A DNA stretch of 19,190 bases from Anaerolineaceae bacterium UBA4781 (GCA_002403105.1 DHHD01000099.1:1-19190), one strand, 5' to 3'; shown: positions 1 to 7,449, counted from the stretch's first letter. Translations and numbers: made by a program. Notes: generated by a model from the letters alone, not told the origin.

Positions 1-1302
1 GTGGCGAGTCACTTTGGGGTGGATGTGGATACCATCATCTTTGCGGATGATGAGGTGCAAGATCTGCTTCTTCCGCCCGAAACATGTTTGTATATCCCCT
101 CTGTATTAAATGTGATCACGCCCGATGAATTGCTTATCCCCGATAGTGATGTGGTCTTTTCTCCTTCGACTGTCGGTTTTGATACGGTTGCATTTGTGAA
201 CGAAAAAGCCGGGAAATTATCTACCTATACGGAATTAATGACGCGCGGCACCACCCCCGGTGCAGAGATCCTCTACCAACTGGCAGAGGAGCACTCCATC
301 AATCCGCGTATTCTATTGACCTTGTTGGAATATCAAAGCGGCTGGGTGACCGGCGATCCGCAAACGCAGGATGAAAAACAATACCCATATGGATTTATCA
401 AAGCGGATAAAACGCAGTTATATAAGCAGTTGGGTTTGGTGATTGGGCAGTTGGAGATCGGCTATTATGGCTGGCGCGCTGGTACGTTGACCGATCTGAC
501 CTTTAGCGATGGCACTACCCTGCGCCTGGCCCCTAATCTGAACGCAGGTACGGTAGCGGTGATGGTGTACATTGCCAGTATTTCCACCCCGGCGGAATGG
601 CAGATGGCGCTGTATGGCGAGAATTCCATCCCGCAGGTGCATTCCGCTCTGTTTGGGGATGCCTGGGCGCGTGCTGCACAAGTAGAGCCGCTCTTCCCGG
701 CAGGTACAACCCAACCGGAGATGAATTTGCCTTTCGCGGAAGGGCAGGTGTGGAATTACACCTGCGGACCGCATCAAGCCTGGGGGGATGATGGACCAGC
801 CGCCGCGTTGGATTTTGCACCACCCTTGGATCGAACCGGCTGCGGCACATCCAATCGCTGGGCGCTGGCTGCTGCTACCGGATTGGTGGTGCGCAGTGGG
901 ACCGGATTATTGGTGCTTGATCTGGATGGGGATGGCTATGAACAAACCGGTTGGGAATTGCTGTATTTGCATCTTTCCAGCACTGGTAAGCCGGAGGTTG
1001 GGCAGTGGGTCAAGCAGGATGAACGCGTTGGGCATCCTTCTTGCGTGGGGGGTAGTTCCTCCGGCATCCATATTCATATCGCACGCAAATTCAATGGTGA
1101 GTGGGTGCTCGCGGATGGCGGGTTGCCCTTTGTGTTGAGTGGATACCAGGCACATGATAAAGAGAAATTTTGTGAAGGTACGCTGGAAAATGGCGACAGC
1201 GTGGTACAGGCTTATCCGTGGGGTAATTATCTGACCAAGATCAGCCGCCCGGAAGTAACCCTGGAACCACCCGGTGGAGATCTCTATCAAGATGGCGAAT
1301 AA
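1..1302 (+). CDS. M23 (LasA/beta-lytic type) peptidase with LysM-like N-terminus, 5'-truncated
   Basis: This is the C-terminal 433 residues of a cell-wall-directed metallopeptidase; the frame is open to the first base, so the true start lies upstream and the GTG at position 1 is probably internal. The first ~35 residues look like the second half of a LysM repeat, ending in a typical 'CLYIPS'. Residues ~75-225 form a helical region of unknown function ('LLTLLEYQSGWVTG'). The peptidase domain starts near residue 255. Its zinc-site residues can be placed: His258 in 'GPHQAW', Asp271 in 'ALDF', His324 in 'LYLHLS', and His357/His359 in 'GIHIHI'. The wide His-Asp spacing (13 residues) followed by a Leu-Asp-Phe resembles LasA and beta-lytic proteases rather than lysostaphin-like M23 enzymes. 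It probably cleaves peptidoglycan or other peptide substrates outside the membrane. The stop overlaps the start of the PHP gene. Family assignment is firm; substrate is not known. Confidence 0.85.
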   Translation: MASHFGVDVDTIIFADDEVQDLLLPPETCLYIPSVLNVITPDELLIPDSDVVFSPSTVGFDTVAFVNEKAGKLSTYTELMTRGTTPGAEILYQLAEEHSINPRILLTLLEYQSGWVTGDPQTQDEKQYPYGFIKADKTQLYKQLGLVIGQLEIGYYGWRAGTLTDLTFSDGTTLRLAPNLNAGTVAVMVYIASISTPAEWQMALYGENSIPQVHSALFGDAWARAAQVEPLFPAGTTQPEMNLPFAEGQVWNYTCGPHQAWGDDGPAAALDFAPPLDRTGCGTSNRWALAAATGLVVRSGTGLLVLDLDGDGYEQTGWELLYLHLSSTGKPEVGQWVKQDERVGHPSCVGGSSSGIHIHIARKFNGEWVLADGGLPFVLSGYQAHDKEKFCEGTLENGDSVVQAYPWGNYLTKISRPEVTLEPPGGDLYQDGE

Positions 1303-1963
1303 AATGATACGGGCAGAATTTCACTGCCATTCGATCTATTCCTCCGATAGTATCAACCGGCTGGAGCATTTGCTGCAGACCGCACGGGAGAATGGCATCC
1401 AGCGCTTGTGTGTTACCGATCACGATACAGTGGAAGGTGCATTGAAAGCACATGCATTAGATAAGGAACTGGTGGTGGTGTCTGAAGAGGTGCTGACCGC
1501 CAGCGGTGAACTGATCGCGTATTTCCTGAAAGAAGAGATCCCGGCTGGATTGCCGGTGTTGAAAACCATTGAACTGATGAAAGAGCAGGGCGCTTTCATC
1601 ACCATTCCACACCCCTGCGATGATTACCGCGCTTTTTGGAAGGCGGGCGAATTGGATGCGATTCTGCCACTGGTAGATGCGGTGGAGGTGTTTAACGCGC
1701 GCTGCTTCAAACCCGAGTTCAATGAGCGGGCGCTGGAATTGGCGGAAAAATGGAACAAACCTTTCACGGTTGGCTCGGATGCGCATACCTACCCTGAAGT
1801 GGGTCTGGCAACCCTCAGCCTGCCTGATTTCCATTCTGCGCAGGAGCTGCGCGAGAGCATCCGGCATGCCAATATGCACACCGAACGCCTGGCGCCGCTG
1901 GAGCATGTCAAAGCCGCTGGCTTCGTGAAATTATCCAAACTCTTCTCATCGAAGAAGGAATAG
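1292..1963 (+). CDS. PHP-domain metal-dependent phosphoesterase
   Basis: A 223-residue single-domain PHP protein. The metal-site motifs appear in family order: His11/His13 ('HCHS'), Asp43-His44-Asp45 ('VTDHD'), Glu65/66, His107 ('IPHP'), Asn135 ('VEVFN') and Asp163/His165 ('GSDAH'). Stand-alone PHP proteins of this size hydrolyse phosphoesters, for example nucleotides or RNA 5' ends in the TrpH/RNase AM group; the exact substrate here cannot be read from sequence. I chose the ATG at 1292, about 12 bases after a GGTGGAGA stretch, over a GTG at 1274, which would lie deep in the upstream gene, and an ATG at 1304, which has no visible ribosome site. The gene overlaps the M23 gene by 11 bases, so the two are probably co-transcribed and translationally coupled, although no functional link is evident. 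Confidence 0.88.
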   Translation: MANKMIRAEFHCHSIYSSDSINRLEHLLQTARENGIQRLCVTDHDTVEGALKAHALDKELVVVSEEVLTASGELIAYFLKEEIPAGLPVLKTIELMKEQGAFITIPHPCDDYRAFWKAGELDAILPLVDAVEVFNARCFKPEFNERALELAEKWNKPFTVGSDAHTYPEVGLATLSLPDFHSAQELRESIRHANMHTERLAPLEHVKAAGFVKLSKLFSSKKE

Positions 1964-1996
1964 CTCTCAATTTTCAATGAATCGCTCCACAACCCT

Positions 1997-2024
1997 TTGA
2001 AAGGTGGGCGATTTGATGTAAAAT
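1997..2024 (+). promoter_or_regulatory. Promoter of the tRNA-Leu gene
   Basis: TTGAAA at 1997-2002 and TAAAAT at 2019-2024 are separated by 16 bases. The predicted transcription start near 2031 lies about 6 bases before the tRNA 5' end, the short leader expected for an individually transcribed tRNA. Confidence 0.5.
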
Positions 2025-2036
2025 ATTGGAACTTGT

Positions 2037-2121
2037 GGCGCGGTGGCGGAATTAGGCAGACGCAGAGGACTTAAAATCCTCCGGGTTCACACCCTTGTGG
2101 GTTCGAGTCCCACCCGCGCTA
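2037..2121 (+). tRNA. tRNA-Leu(UAA)
   Basis: The 85-base sequence folds into a class II (long variable arm) cloverleaf. The acceptor strands GGCGCGG and CCGCGCT pair with one terminal G-T. The D stem is GCG/CGC, the anticodon stem GAGGA/TCCTC encloses loop CTTAAAA with anticodon TAA at 2072-2074, the variable arm is GGGT/ACCC, and the T arm is GTGGG-TTCGAGT-CCCAC. The discriminator base is A, the leucine identity base. CCA is not encoded. It decodes UUA and, by wobble, UUG. There is no integrase gene and no repeat of the 3' end downstream, so the tRNA shows no sign of being an integration site here. Confidence 0.96.
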
Positions 2122-2190
2122 CTTGGGTTTTAATGAGGGGAAAACTGCAATATTCCATGCTACTTTCTCATTCGATTTTGTTGAATTTAT

Positions 2191-2224
2191 AATTGTGCAC
2201 ACAATTTCAAGTTATCGCATGCGA
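2191..2224. promoter_or_regulatory. Pair of adjacent palindromes upstream of a small membrane protein gene
   Basis: AATTGTG-CA-CACAATT at 2191-2206 has perfect 7-base arms, and TCGCATGCGA at 2215-2224 is a perfect 10-base palindrome. They lie about 90-125 bases before the ATG at 2317, just upstream of a TATAAT at 2239-2244 that lacks a good -35. The position fits operator sites. The first resembles the half-sites of LacI-family operators, but no such regulator is encoded here. Confidence 0.35.
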
Positions 2225-2316
2225 GCGACGAAGAAGAATATAATCATCACGTGAATGGGTAATTATTTTTATTGAAGCGTGAATTTTTAACGGTTATTCC
2301 CTGAAGGAGCGTGACC

Positions 2317-2565
2317 ATGTCTACCTGTGTTATGAATGCATTTATCGCTGTATTACCAGCCTGTGTCATCATCGGTTTTGTATCCAGCATCATGTGGGGA
2401 CCTCTTTCTGGAGTAGGCCGCAGCAACGATCCTCAAAATAATTGGTATCTGCGCAAATTGAAATACGGCAGCGCGTTCAAAGCCTGGTTTCGCCTTTTTC
2501 TAACCTTCACAATAGTTGCTTATGTAATTTTTGTAATTGCTCAAAGCCTCAAGTGCGTTTATTAG
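2317..2565 (+). CDS. Small two-helix membrane protein, unknown function
   Basis: An 82-residue protein with two predicted membrane helices, at residues ~8-28 and ~58-77, joined by a loop containing 'GRSNDPQNNW' and a basic stretch ('LRKLKYG'). The ATG at 2317 is preceded by AAGGAG at 2304-2309 with 7-base spacing. A GTG at 2311 in the same frame sits too close to that ribosome site to be used. It stands alone between the tRNA and the A+T-rich block, and its own composition is like that of the host rather than the block. I do not recognise the family. The clear ribosome site and membrane pattern make it a likely real gene. Upstream palindromes at 2191-2224 may control it. Confidence 0.65.
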   Translation: MSTCVMNAFIAVLPACVIIGFVSSIMWGPLSGVGRSNDPQNNWYLRKLKYGSAFKAWFRLFLTFTIVAYVIFVIAQSLKCVY

Positions 2566-2772
2566 TCATCTCACTGAGGATTAATAATTATTGAGTTTAT
2601 ATACTTATAGCTCTTAGAGTTCCACTCATATAATTTGTATTTTTGAGAAAAAGCATTATTATTGAATCAGAATAGATTTCAAATAAAAAAATTTGTAGTG
2701 GCTGATATTATCAGAATTTAAATTAATGCAAATAGTTATTCACAATGTGTTTTTTCTCTAAATGGGGTGATT

Positions 2773-4083
2773 ATGATAAAAAATCAACCGATTGTTCAAG
2801 ATAAAAATAAAGAAAAAATAATCAATTGCCTGAAATCATTAATAAAAAATATTAACGTGTCAGAAAAAAAAGAATATTCAATTATTTTGAATAGAGAGAC
2901 AGAATATTATAAGGAAATACTCGAATCATTATTACTTTTTCATGTAGATAGCACAGAAAGTGAAAGAAGAAAAATTGTAAATTCTGCGATATTTCGATGG
3001 TTAGCCTACACGCGAAAAAACACAATTCAAAAAGAATATGGCTCATTCATGAGAGCAGTCATTAAAGAGGAAGAAATATATCGGAAAAAACGTACTAATT
3101 TTTCAGTGATATTTTTTTTGAACATTGATATTTCCAATTATTTACAAAAGTTAGTTTTATCCGGATATAAAGTTGAAAAGATTAATTGGTGTGAATTAGA
3201 AAACGTTTCTAATGATAATTTGTGGTACCAAATATGGTTTTATGATGGAGATAATCCAATAATTATTCATAATCAAGATAATAACAAAAATTTTCCAAAT
3301 TCTCATCACTTTATACCGTATAGAATTAAATTAAAAGGGGAAAATGAATTTGAAGTTGCTGAAATTGTAAATAGAATTCATGATCTACTCAGAAGCATTA
3401 TAAATTTGGCTTTTATTATAGGGGTAATATATTATTTTAGGGATTATCAAACATCTTTAACAAAGGTACCACCAAGTCCAATTTTTCTAGTGCTTAATAA
3501 TGATGAAAAATTAGTTAAATTATTCCACCCTTCCGAAAAATATGTATATCCAAGAATCAATCGAGAATTAGAGAATGATAGATTTGTTAAAAACATTAAA
3601 TTTCTTACAGAGAAATTTGGTAAAGATATTGATTCAAAGAACATATGGTTTCATTTACAAAAAATAATTTTGTTATATCAAAGGTCATTGGATTGTCAGA
3701 ATATAGATTCTGCATTTTTGGCAATGTGGCAAGTATTAGAGAATAGTATAAATATCAATGAGAGAAGAATTGATTTTAATGAGGTTAAGGGGAGAGTAAA
3801 AAACCTTATACATTTATCTACAAATGAGGCGTTAATGTTTGATATTGTATGTGAAAAAAGAAATAGATTTGTGCATTATGGAAAATTTGCAGAAAATAGT
3901 GACCGATATTATTTTGCTTTAAAAAAGTTCGTTGATTTAATAATTATCTCATTAATAAATAAAACAAAGATATTTGATTCAATAAATGAACTTGACGAAT
4001 ATTTCAAATTTTGCACTATTGATTCAATTACTCTTGAAAACAAGAAAATGGTGATTGAAAAAATACAGGCAATGCGTAGTTAA
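2773..4083 (+). CDS. HEPN-domain protein (RX4H motif), candidate ribonuclease of a defence or stress function
   Basis: A 436-residue, Lys/Ile/Asn-rich protein in a very A+T-rich block unlike its flanks. The N-terminal ~280 residues are not recognisable; they include a hydrophobic stretch near residues 205-222 ('INLAFIIGVIYYF'). The C-terminal ~140 residues look like an ApeA-type HEPN domain: a helix with 'FLAMWQVLENSI' (residues ~315-326) and the motif 'RNRFVH' (Arg363-X4-His368), the usual HEPN ribonuclease signature, followed by a further long helix. Proteins of this build occur among anti-phage and stress RNases, which is family knowledge; activity here is inferred. The ATG at 2773 follows GGGGTG at 2764-2769; a GTG at 2767 is the alternative start. 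It converges on another RX4H gene 13 bases away. Composition suggests horizontal acquisition. Confidence 0.72.
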   Translation: MIKNQPIVQDKNKEKIINCLKSLIKNINVSEKKEYSIILNRETEYYKEILESLLLFHVDSTESERRKIVNSAIFRWLAYTRKNTIQKEYGSFMRAVIKEEEIYRKKRTNFSVIFFLNIDISNYLQKLVLSGYKVEKINWCELENVSNDNLWYQIWFYDGDNPIIIHNQDNNKNFPNSHHFIPYRIKLKGENEFEVAEIVNRIHDLLRSIINLAFIIGVIYYFRDYQTSLTKVPPSPIFLVLNNDEKLVKLFHPSEKYVYPRINRELENDRFVKNIKFLTEKFGKDIDSKNIWFHLQKIILLYQRSLDCQNIDSAFLAMWQVLENSININERRIDFNEVKGRVKNLIHLSTNEALMFDIVCEKRNRFVHYGKFAENSDRYYFALKKFVDLIIISLINKTKIFDSINELDEYFKFCTIDSITLENKKMVIEKIQAMRS

Positions 4084-4096
4084 CTTGATCAAAATA

Positions 4097-4675
4097 CTAG
4101 CAAGTATCTGAAAATTCAGAAAAGCTACATGGTGGTTTCCATTCTTTGATTGATTTTAGCCTTATAAATAGTTCTTCACACGCATTTTTAAAATCATCAA
4201 AATATCTCTCTATATTAAATAAAAAATTCCCATTTTCAGCGATGATTATTCCACAATCAACAGGTTTTTTAATCATCGAGCTGGTTTCATTGTTTAACTT
4301 ATTATTGCTTTTTAATCCATCTTTAACTTCAATTTCACCCGGAGTTGAATTTAACATTGCAATCGTGCAATCGCCTTTGATAAAATACTCATGTACCAGC
4401 CCACATCGAAAAATACCATATATATCAATTTTTTCTTCATCGAGTAGACTCTTGTATTTTGGTCCAAGGATTCGAAAGAAGTCGTTAAAAGTCTCTCTAT
4501 TGTTTTTCTGATTATTTGTTGGTAAAAGTCGTCCCATAAATTCTGTGTATGACATTAAACCTAATGCACAAAGAACATTGCCACCTCCATAGCCTGATTT
4601 TGTAAATTCAATTTCTCTTTCAATATCTTTTAACATCCAATTAAAAACGAAATTTTCAAGTTCTTCTATTGTCAT
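4097..4675 (-). CDS. Small HEPN-like protein with RX4H motif
   Basis: A 192-residue protein on the minus strand, A+T-rich like its convergent neighbour. The motif 'FRCGLVHEYF' contains Arg90-X4-His95, the HEPN-type signature, within a mostly helical N-terminal ~100 residues; a Gly-rich turn 'GYGGGN' lies at 29-33. The rest, ending near 'FDDFKNACEELFIRLKSI', appears to be a beta-containing segment followed by a helix. I do not recognise a named family, so the HEPN call rests on the motif and helical context. No ribosome-binding site precedes the ATG at 4673-4675. Instead a TATAAT on the minus strand (4683-4688) lies 7 bases before it, so the message may be leaderless. It could be an RNase toxin or accessory defence protein; the convergent layout argues against a classic toxin-antitoxin operon. 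Confidence 0.65.
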   Translation of the reverse strand: MTIEELENFVFNWMLKDIEREIEFTKSGYGGGNVLCALGLMSYTEFMGRLLPTNNQKNNRETFNDFFRILGPKYKSLLDEEKIDIYGIFRCGLVHEYFIKGDCTIAMLNSTPGEIEVKDGLKSNNKLNNETSSMIKKPVDCGIIIAENGNFLFNIERYFDDFKNACEELFIRLKSIKEWKPPCSFSEFSDTC

Positions 4676-4745
4676 ATTTTTTATTATATGCTATGAACTA
4701 AAAAAACTCGTTTTATGTAATGTCAAAGTAATTATTAATTCCTAA

Positions 4746-5012
4746 TTAATTTCCGCGCACTTTCCATTGGTGCCCGCACTGCTGGCAGACGGCAACCTTC
4801 TGCACCGTGGTTTCTACGCCGCGGTGGTGAAAAATACGGATGAGCAGCATGGGCAGGGTGGCGAACAGCCACATCAGCACTTCAACAACCCAGCCGATGA
4901 GAAGAAAATAGATCCACCAGAAAAAGCTGTGATTTTTGGTGTGGGTATCCGCGATCGCTTGGACGGTAATGTCGGTGGATTTACATTTGGGGCAAATTAA
5001 TATAGAAGTCAT
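4746..5012 (-). CDS. Small membrane protein with a split zinc ribbon
   Basis: An 88-residue protein with 'CPKC' (Cys7, Cys10) at the N-terminus and 'CQQCG' (Cys76, Cys79) near the C-terminus, so the four ligands of a zinc ribbon flank the membrane part. Between them, residues ~30-60 form one long or two short hydrophobic helices ('WWIYFLLIGWVVEVLMWLF'). If it is a hairpin, both knuckles lie on the same side and could share one zinc ion. The ATG at 5010-5012 follows an AGGGAAA stretch. Composition is host-like, which marks the end of the A+T-rich block. Function unknown; small zinc-ribbon membrane proteins are widespread and mostly uncharacterised. Confidence 0.7.
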   Translation of the reverse strand: MTSILICPKCKSTDITVQAIADTHTKNHSFFWWIYFLLIGWVVEVLMWLFATLPMLLIRIFHHRGVETTVQKVAVCQQCGHQWKVRGN

Positions 5013-5104
5013 TTTCCCTATCCATTAAGTTTAATTTTTTTGATTATAGTACGAAGTAATTTGAAATATTAAGTGGAAATTTAGAATACCTTGGTTCAAG
5101 GTAG

Positions 5105-5124
5105 GGCGGGATTCACATCCCGCC
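5105..5124. repeat. REP-like 20-base palindrome
   Basis: GGCGGGAT-TCAC-ATCCCGCC is a perfect 8-base stem with a 4-base loop in otherwise A+T-rich intergenic DNA. The shape is that of a short extragenic palindrome. No T-tract follows directly, so it is a poor intrinsic terminator. Only one copy is seen in this window. Confidence 0.6.
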
Positions 5125-5154
5125 GATAATTTTCTGTCTGGAGGGTATAAGTAT

Positions 5155-5238
5155 ATGTTTGATATTGTTTATAACGGAGACCAAGCAATAAATCAAAAAA
5201 CAAACGATAATGAAATGGGGTGCGTGTATATAATATAA
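5155..5238 (+). CDS. Possible 27-residue leader or remnant ORF
   Basis: An ATG at 5155 follows GGAGGG (5140-5145) with 9-base spacing, the best ribosome-binding site in this region. It opens 27 codons ending in TAA at 5236-5238, 64 bases before the start of the EAL gene. The peptide (starting MFDIVYNGDQ) is not recognised. It could be a leader peptide, the remnant of a larger gene, or chance; the strong ribosome site is the only support. Confidence 0.25.
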   Translation: MFDIVYNGDQAINQKTNDNEMGCVYII

Positions 5239-5302
5239 AAAGTCATCTTAATATGATGCGGCTGCTTACTGTTTATAGAAATTGATAATGAAGAGGGACT
5301 CT

Positions 5303-6997
5303 ATGAAGATAAAAAAGAAAATCCAAAAATCAATTTGCGAAGATATCATTCAACCTTCGTCACAGATCGGGCGTGTTTGGCAGGTGATTTTTATCATCCT
5401 ATTAATTTGCTGTGCGGGATTACTTGTTTATACCACTGGTGGGCTGAAGTACGTTTATTCACACAGTATGTATATCCCGATCATCCTGGCAGGCTATTTT
5501 TTCAATATACCTGGAGGAATACTGGTCGGTATCATTGGAGGATTGTTGCTGGGCCCATGGATGCCGATGGATGTGGAAACAGGGGAGATGCAAACGGTTG
5601 TGAATTGGGCTTATCGCATGGGTGTCTTTACCATCATTGGGGGAATCCAAGGTTTCATTTTTTCTATTGTGAAGAGACAGGTGAAAGAGATGCAGCAGCA
5701 AGCATTATTCAATCGGTACACCGGCCTGCCGAACCGATCTCGCTTAATCATTGATCTGGATCGATTGAAAAATGAAGAGAAACCTGATACACGCTACGGT
5801 GTATTTGTGATCCTGGTCGATAACCACTCAAAAATTACCCGCATTCTTGAGATGGAAGAGATGAACAAGCTAAATAGGATGGTCTCTGACAGATTAAAAA
5901 GTATTTTGGGAGAATCCGCGGTTCTGTATCAGATACTTCCCTATTTACTTTGCATCAAGATGCAAGTAGAGGGAAGTGATAAACTCTGTGAATCCATTGC
6001 TAGTTCAATTCACAATGCACTTTTAGAACCGCTTGAGATCAATCATGTTCCGGTATTTATCAATATCAGTATCGGTATTGCAGTTGACAGTCTAAAGGAA
6101 ATTTCTCCTCAATTCTTCTTGCAGAATGCCACGGTTGCAGCACAGATCGCCAGCGAGAAAGAACTCAGGTATTGGATCTACAAAAAGGAAGAATTTGAAA
6201 ATGCACGCAATAGTCAGGCGCTGCTGGGGGATGTGCTTTATGGAATAGAGAAACATGAATTCAGTCTGAATTACCAGCCGATCATCAAGCTGAGCGATGG
6301 GAAAATAAAAGGTGTTGAAGCGTTACTGCGTTGGAATCATGGTGATCTGGGCATGATTCCACCCATGAGTTTTCTCCCTGCTCTGGAACAAACGTCTTTG
6401 CTGTATTCCATCCATGATTGGGAATTACACGAAGCGGTCGAGCAACTGGCTGCATGGAATTTTTATAAGGGGTATCTGGGGATTAATCTTTCTACTCGCT
6501 TATTACTTGATCATACCTGGATTGGGAGATTCGAGAGTCTATTAAGCGCTTTCAATCTGAATGCAAAAAGGATTATTTTTGAGATCACAGAAACTGCTAT
6601 CATGAAAGATGTTGAAAGATCAAAAGAAGCACTTCATCGCTTGAAGAATATTGGCTCCTCAATTGCATTGGATGATTTTGGTACTGGTTATTCTTCACTC
6701 GAATATATCCAAATATTACCCATCGACTATATGAAGATTGATCAAAGATTTATCGCAAATGTACATAAGGAATCCAAAAAACAACAGATTGTACAAACTG
6801 CCATTTCTTTGGCTAAGTCAATTGAGGTGGCGACTGTGGCGGAAGGAATTGAAACCCGGGCGGATTATGATTGGTTGAGGAAAGCTGGCTGTAAGTACGG
6901 ACAGGGTTATTGGATGGGGAAACCAATGCCAGGTGGTGAACTGGAAAAATGGGTCAAGAGGGAAGAGAAGAAATATAGGCTCGAGAAGAACCAATAA
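5303..6997 (+). CDS. Membrane-bound EAL cyclic-di-GMP phosphodiesterase with degenerate GGDEF domain
   Basis: A 564-residue signalling enzyme predicted to hydrolyse cyclic di-GMP to pGpG. Residues ~25-123 hold about four membrane helices, probably a sensor. A GGDEF-type domain follows (~135-290), recognisable from 'RYTGLPNRSRL', but the position of the GGDEF loop reads 'YQILPYLLCIKM', so cyclase activity is lost. The EAL domain (~300-555) keeps the catalytic and metal residues: Glu339 in 'EALLRW', Asn395 in 'INLSTR', Glu427 in 'EITET', Asp457/458 in 'DDFGTGYSS', Lys478 in 'MKID', Glu514 in 'VAEGIET' and Gln534 in 'GQGYWMGKP'. I chose ATG 5303, which follows GAGGG with 5-base spacing, over in-frame starts at 5282 and 5288. 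The inactive GGDEF may act as a GTP sensor, as in some other EAL proteins. No obvious operon partner. Confidence 0.9.
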   Translation: MKIKKKIQKSICEDIIQPSSQIGRVWQVIFIILLICCAGLLVYTTGGLKYVYSHSMYIPIILAGYFFNIPGGILVGIIGGLLLGPWMPMDVETGEMQTVVNWAYRMGVFTIIGGIQGFIFSIVKRQVKEMQQQALFNRYTGLPNRSRLIIDLDRLKNEEKPDTRYGVFVILVDNHSKITRILEMEEMNKLNRMVSDRLKSILGESAVLYQILPYLLCIKMQVEGSDKLCESIASSIHNALLEPLEINHVPVFINISIGIAVDSLKEISPQFFLQNATVAAQIASEKELRYWIYKKEEFENARNSQALLGDVLYGIEKHEFSLNYQPIIKLSDGKIKGVEALLRWNHGDLGMIPPMSFLPALEQTSLLYSIHDWELHEAVEQLAAWNFYKGYLGINLSTRLLLDHTWIGRFESLLSAFNLNAKRIIFEITETAIMKDVERSKEALHRLKNIGSSIALDDFGTGYSSLEYIQILPIDYMKIDQRFIANVHKESKKQQIVQTAISLAKSIEVATVAEGIETRADYDWLRKAGCKYGQGYWMGKPMPGGELEKWVKREEKKYRLEKNQ

Positions 6998-7008
6998 GCG
7001 AAAATTGA

Positions 7009-7039
7009 CAGCATTTTCCAAAAGTAACAGAAAGTGCTG
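7009..7039 (+). terminator. Possible terminator of the EAL gene
   Basis: CAGCATTTTC (7009-7018) pairs with GAAAGTGCTG (7030-7039) over 10 positions including one G-T, 12 bases after the stop codon. The following CTTGTTCTTG is only moderately T-rich, so termination is plausible, not certain. Confidence 0.4.
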
Positions 7040-7062
7040 CTTGTTCTTGAATAAATTGAGAT

Positions 7063-7441
7063 GAGATTCCCTCGCTATGCACGGGATGATGTGATGAGTT
7101 CAGTAATTGGAGTTGCCCTTTCTGTCCTTAAGCTAACGTCATTTCGAAGAAGCGCAGCAATTGAGAAATCTCTCTATTTGTTTGGTAATTCCTGAATCGG
7201 TCGCAACAGGCAGACTTTTTGATGTATGGAGATTATCTCATTGTCTGCTGTAGTGCTGGCTGGTAAATCTTTCTTACGGTGAGATCCCTCGCATTGCTCC
7301 ATTCGGATGACGTATAGATAAGGAAATGGAGAATCCCCAAACCTTTTCTAATGTCATTCCGATGGAGCGTAGCGAAGGAGGAATCTCTCCATTGGCTTGG
7401 TAATTCCCCAATCGGTCGCAGCGGGCAGACCTTCTGGTGTA
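7063..7441. repeat. Gene-free stretch with a family of degenerate intergenic repeats
   Basis: The 540 bases between the EAL gene and the operon end (6998-7537) hold no credible gene. Two 89-base direct copies, at 7138-7226 and 7353-7441, match at roughly 70 of 89 positions without gaps. Both begin GTCATT and contain GGTAATTCC and AATCGGTCGCA. Two shorter pieces at 7063-7090 and 7281-7311 resemble the reverse complement of the copies' first ~32 bases (for example GAGATCCCTCGCATTG). The arrangement is two direct units with two inverted fragments. Confidence 0.7.
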
Positions 7442-7449
7442 TACAAATT

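Noticed and set aside
4146..4511. Plus-strand ORF of 121 codons
   Set aside because: Antisense shadow of the small RX4H gene, Ser/Leu-rich and without a ribosome site.
2037..4745. Integrative element at tRNA-Leu
   Set aside because: No integrase gene and no repeat of the tRNA 3' end at the far border; the adjacent small membrane protein gene has host-like composition.
2581..4748. TAATTATT-type direct repeats at both ends of the A+T-rich block
   Set aside because: Eight matching A/T bases are expected by chance in such sequence and are not convincing target-site duplications.
4767..5000. Plus-strand ORF of 77 codons opposite the zinc-ribbon gene
   Set aside because: No ribosome site and low-complexity composition; the minus-strand frame has paired CxxC motifs, a membrane helix and a ribosome site.
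5095..5150. Possible FMN or cyclic-di-GMP riboswitch before the EAL gene
   Set aside because: Only a simple perfect hairpin with G+C-rich arms is present; the conserved cores of the RFN element and of the c-di-GMP-I aptamer are not found.
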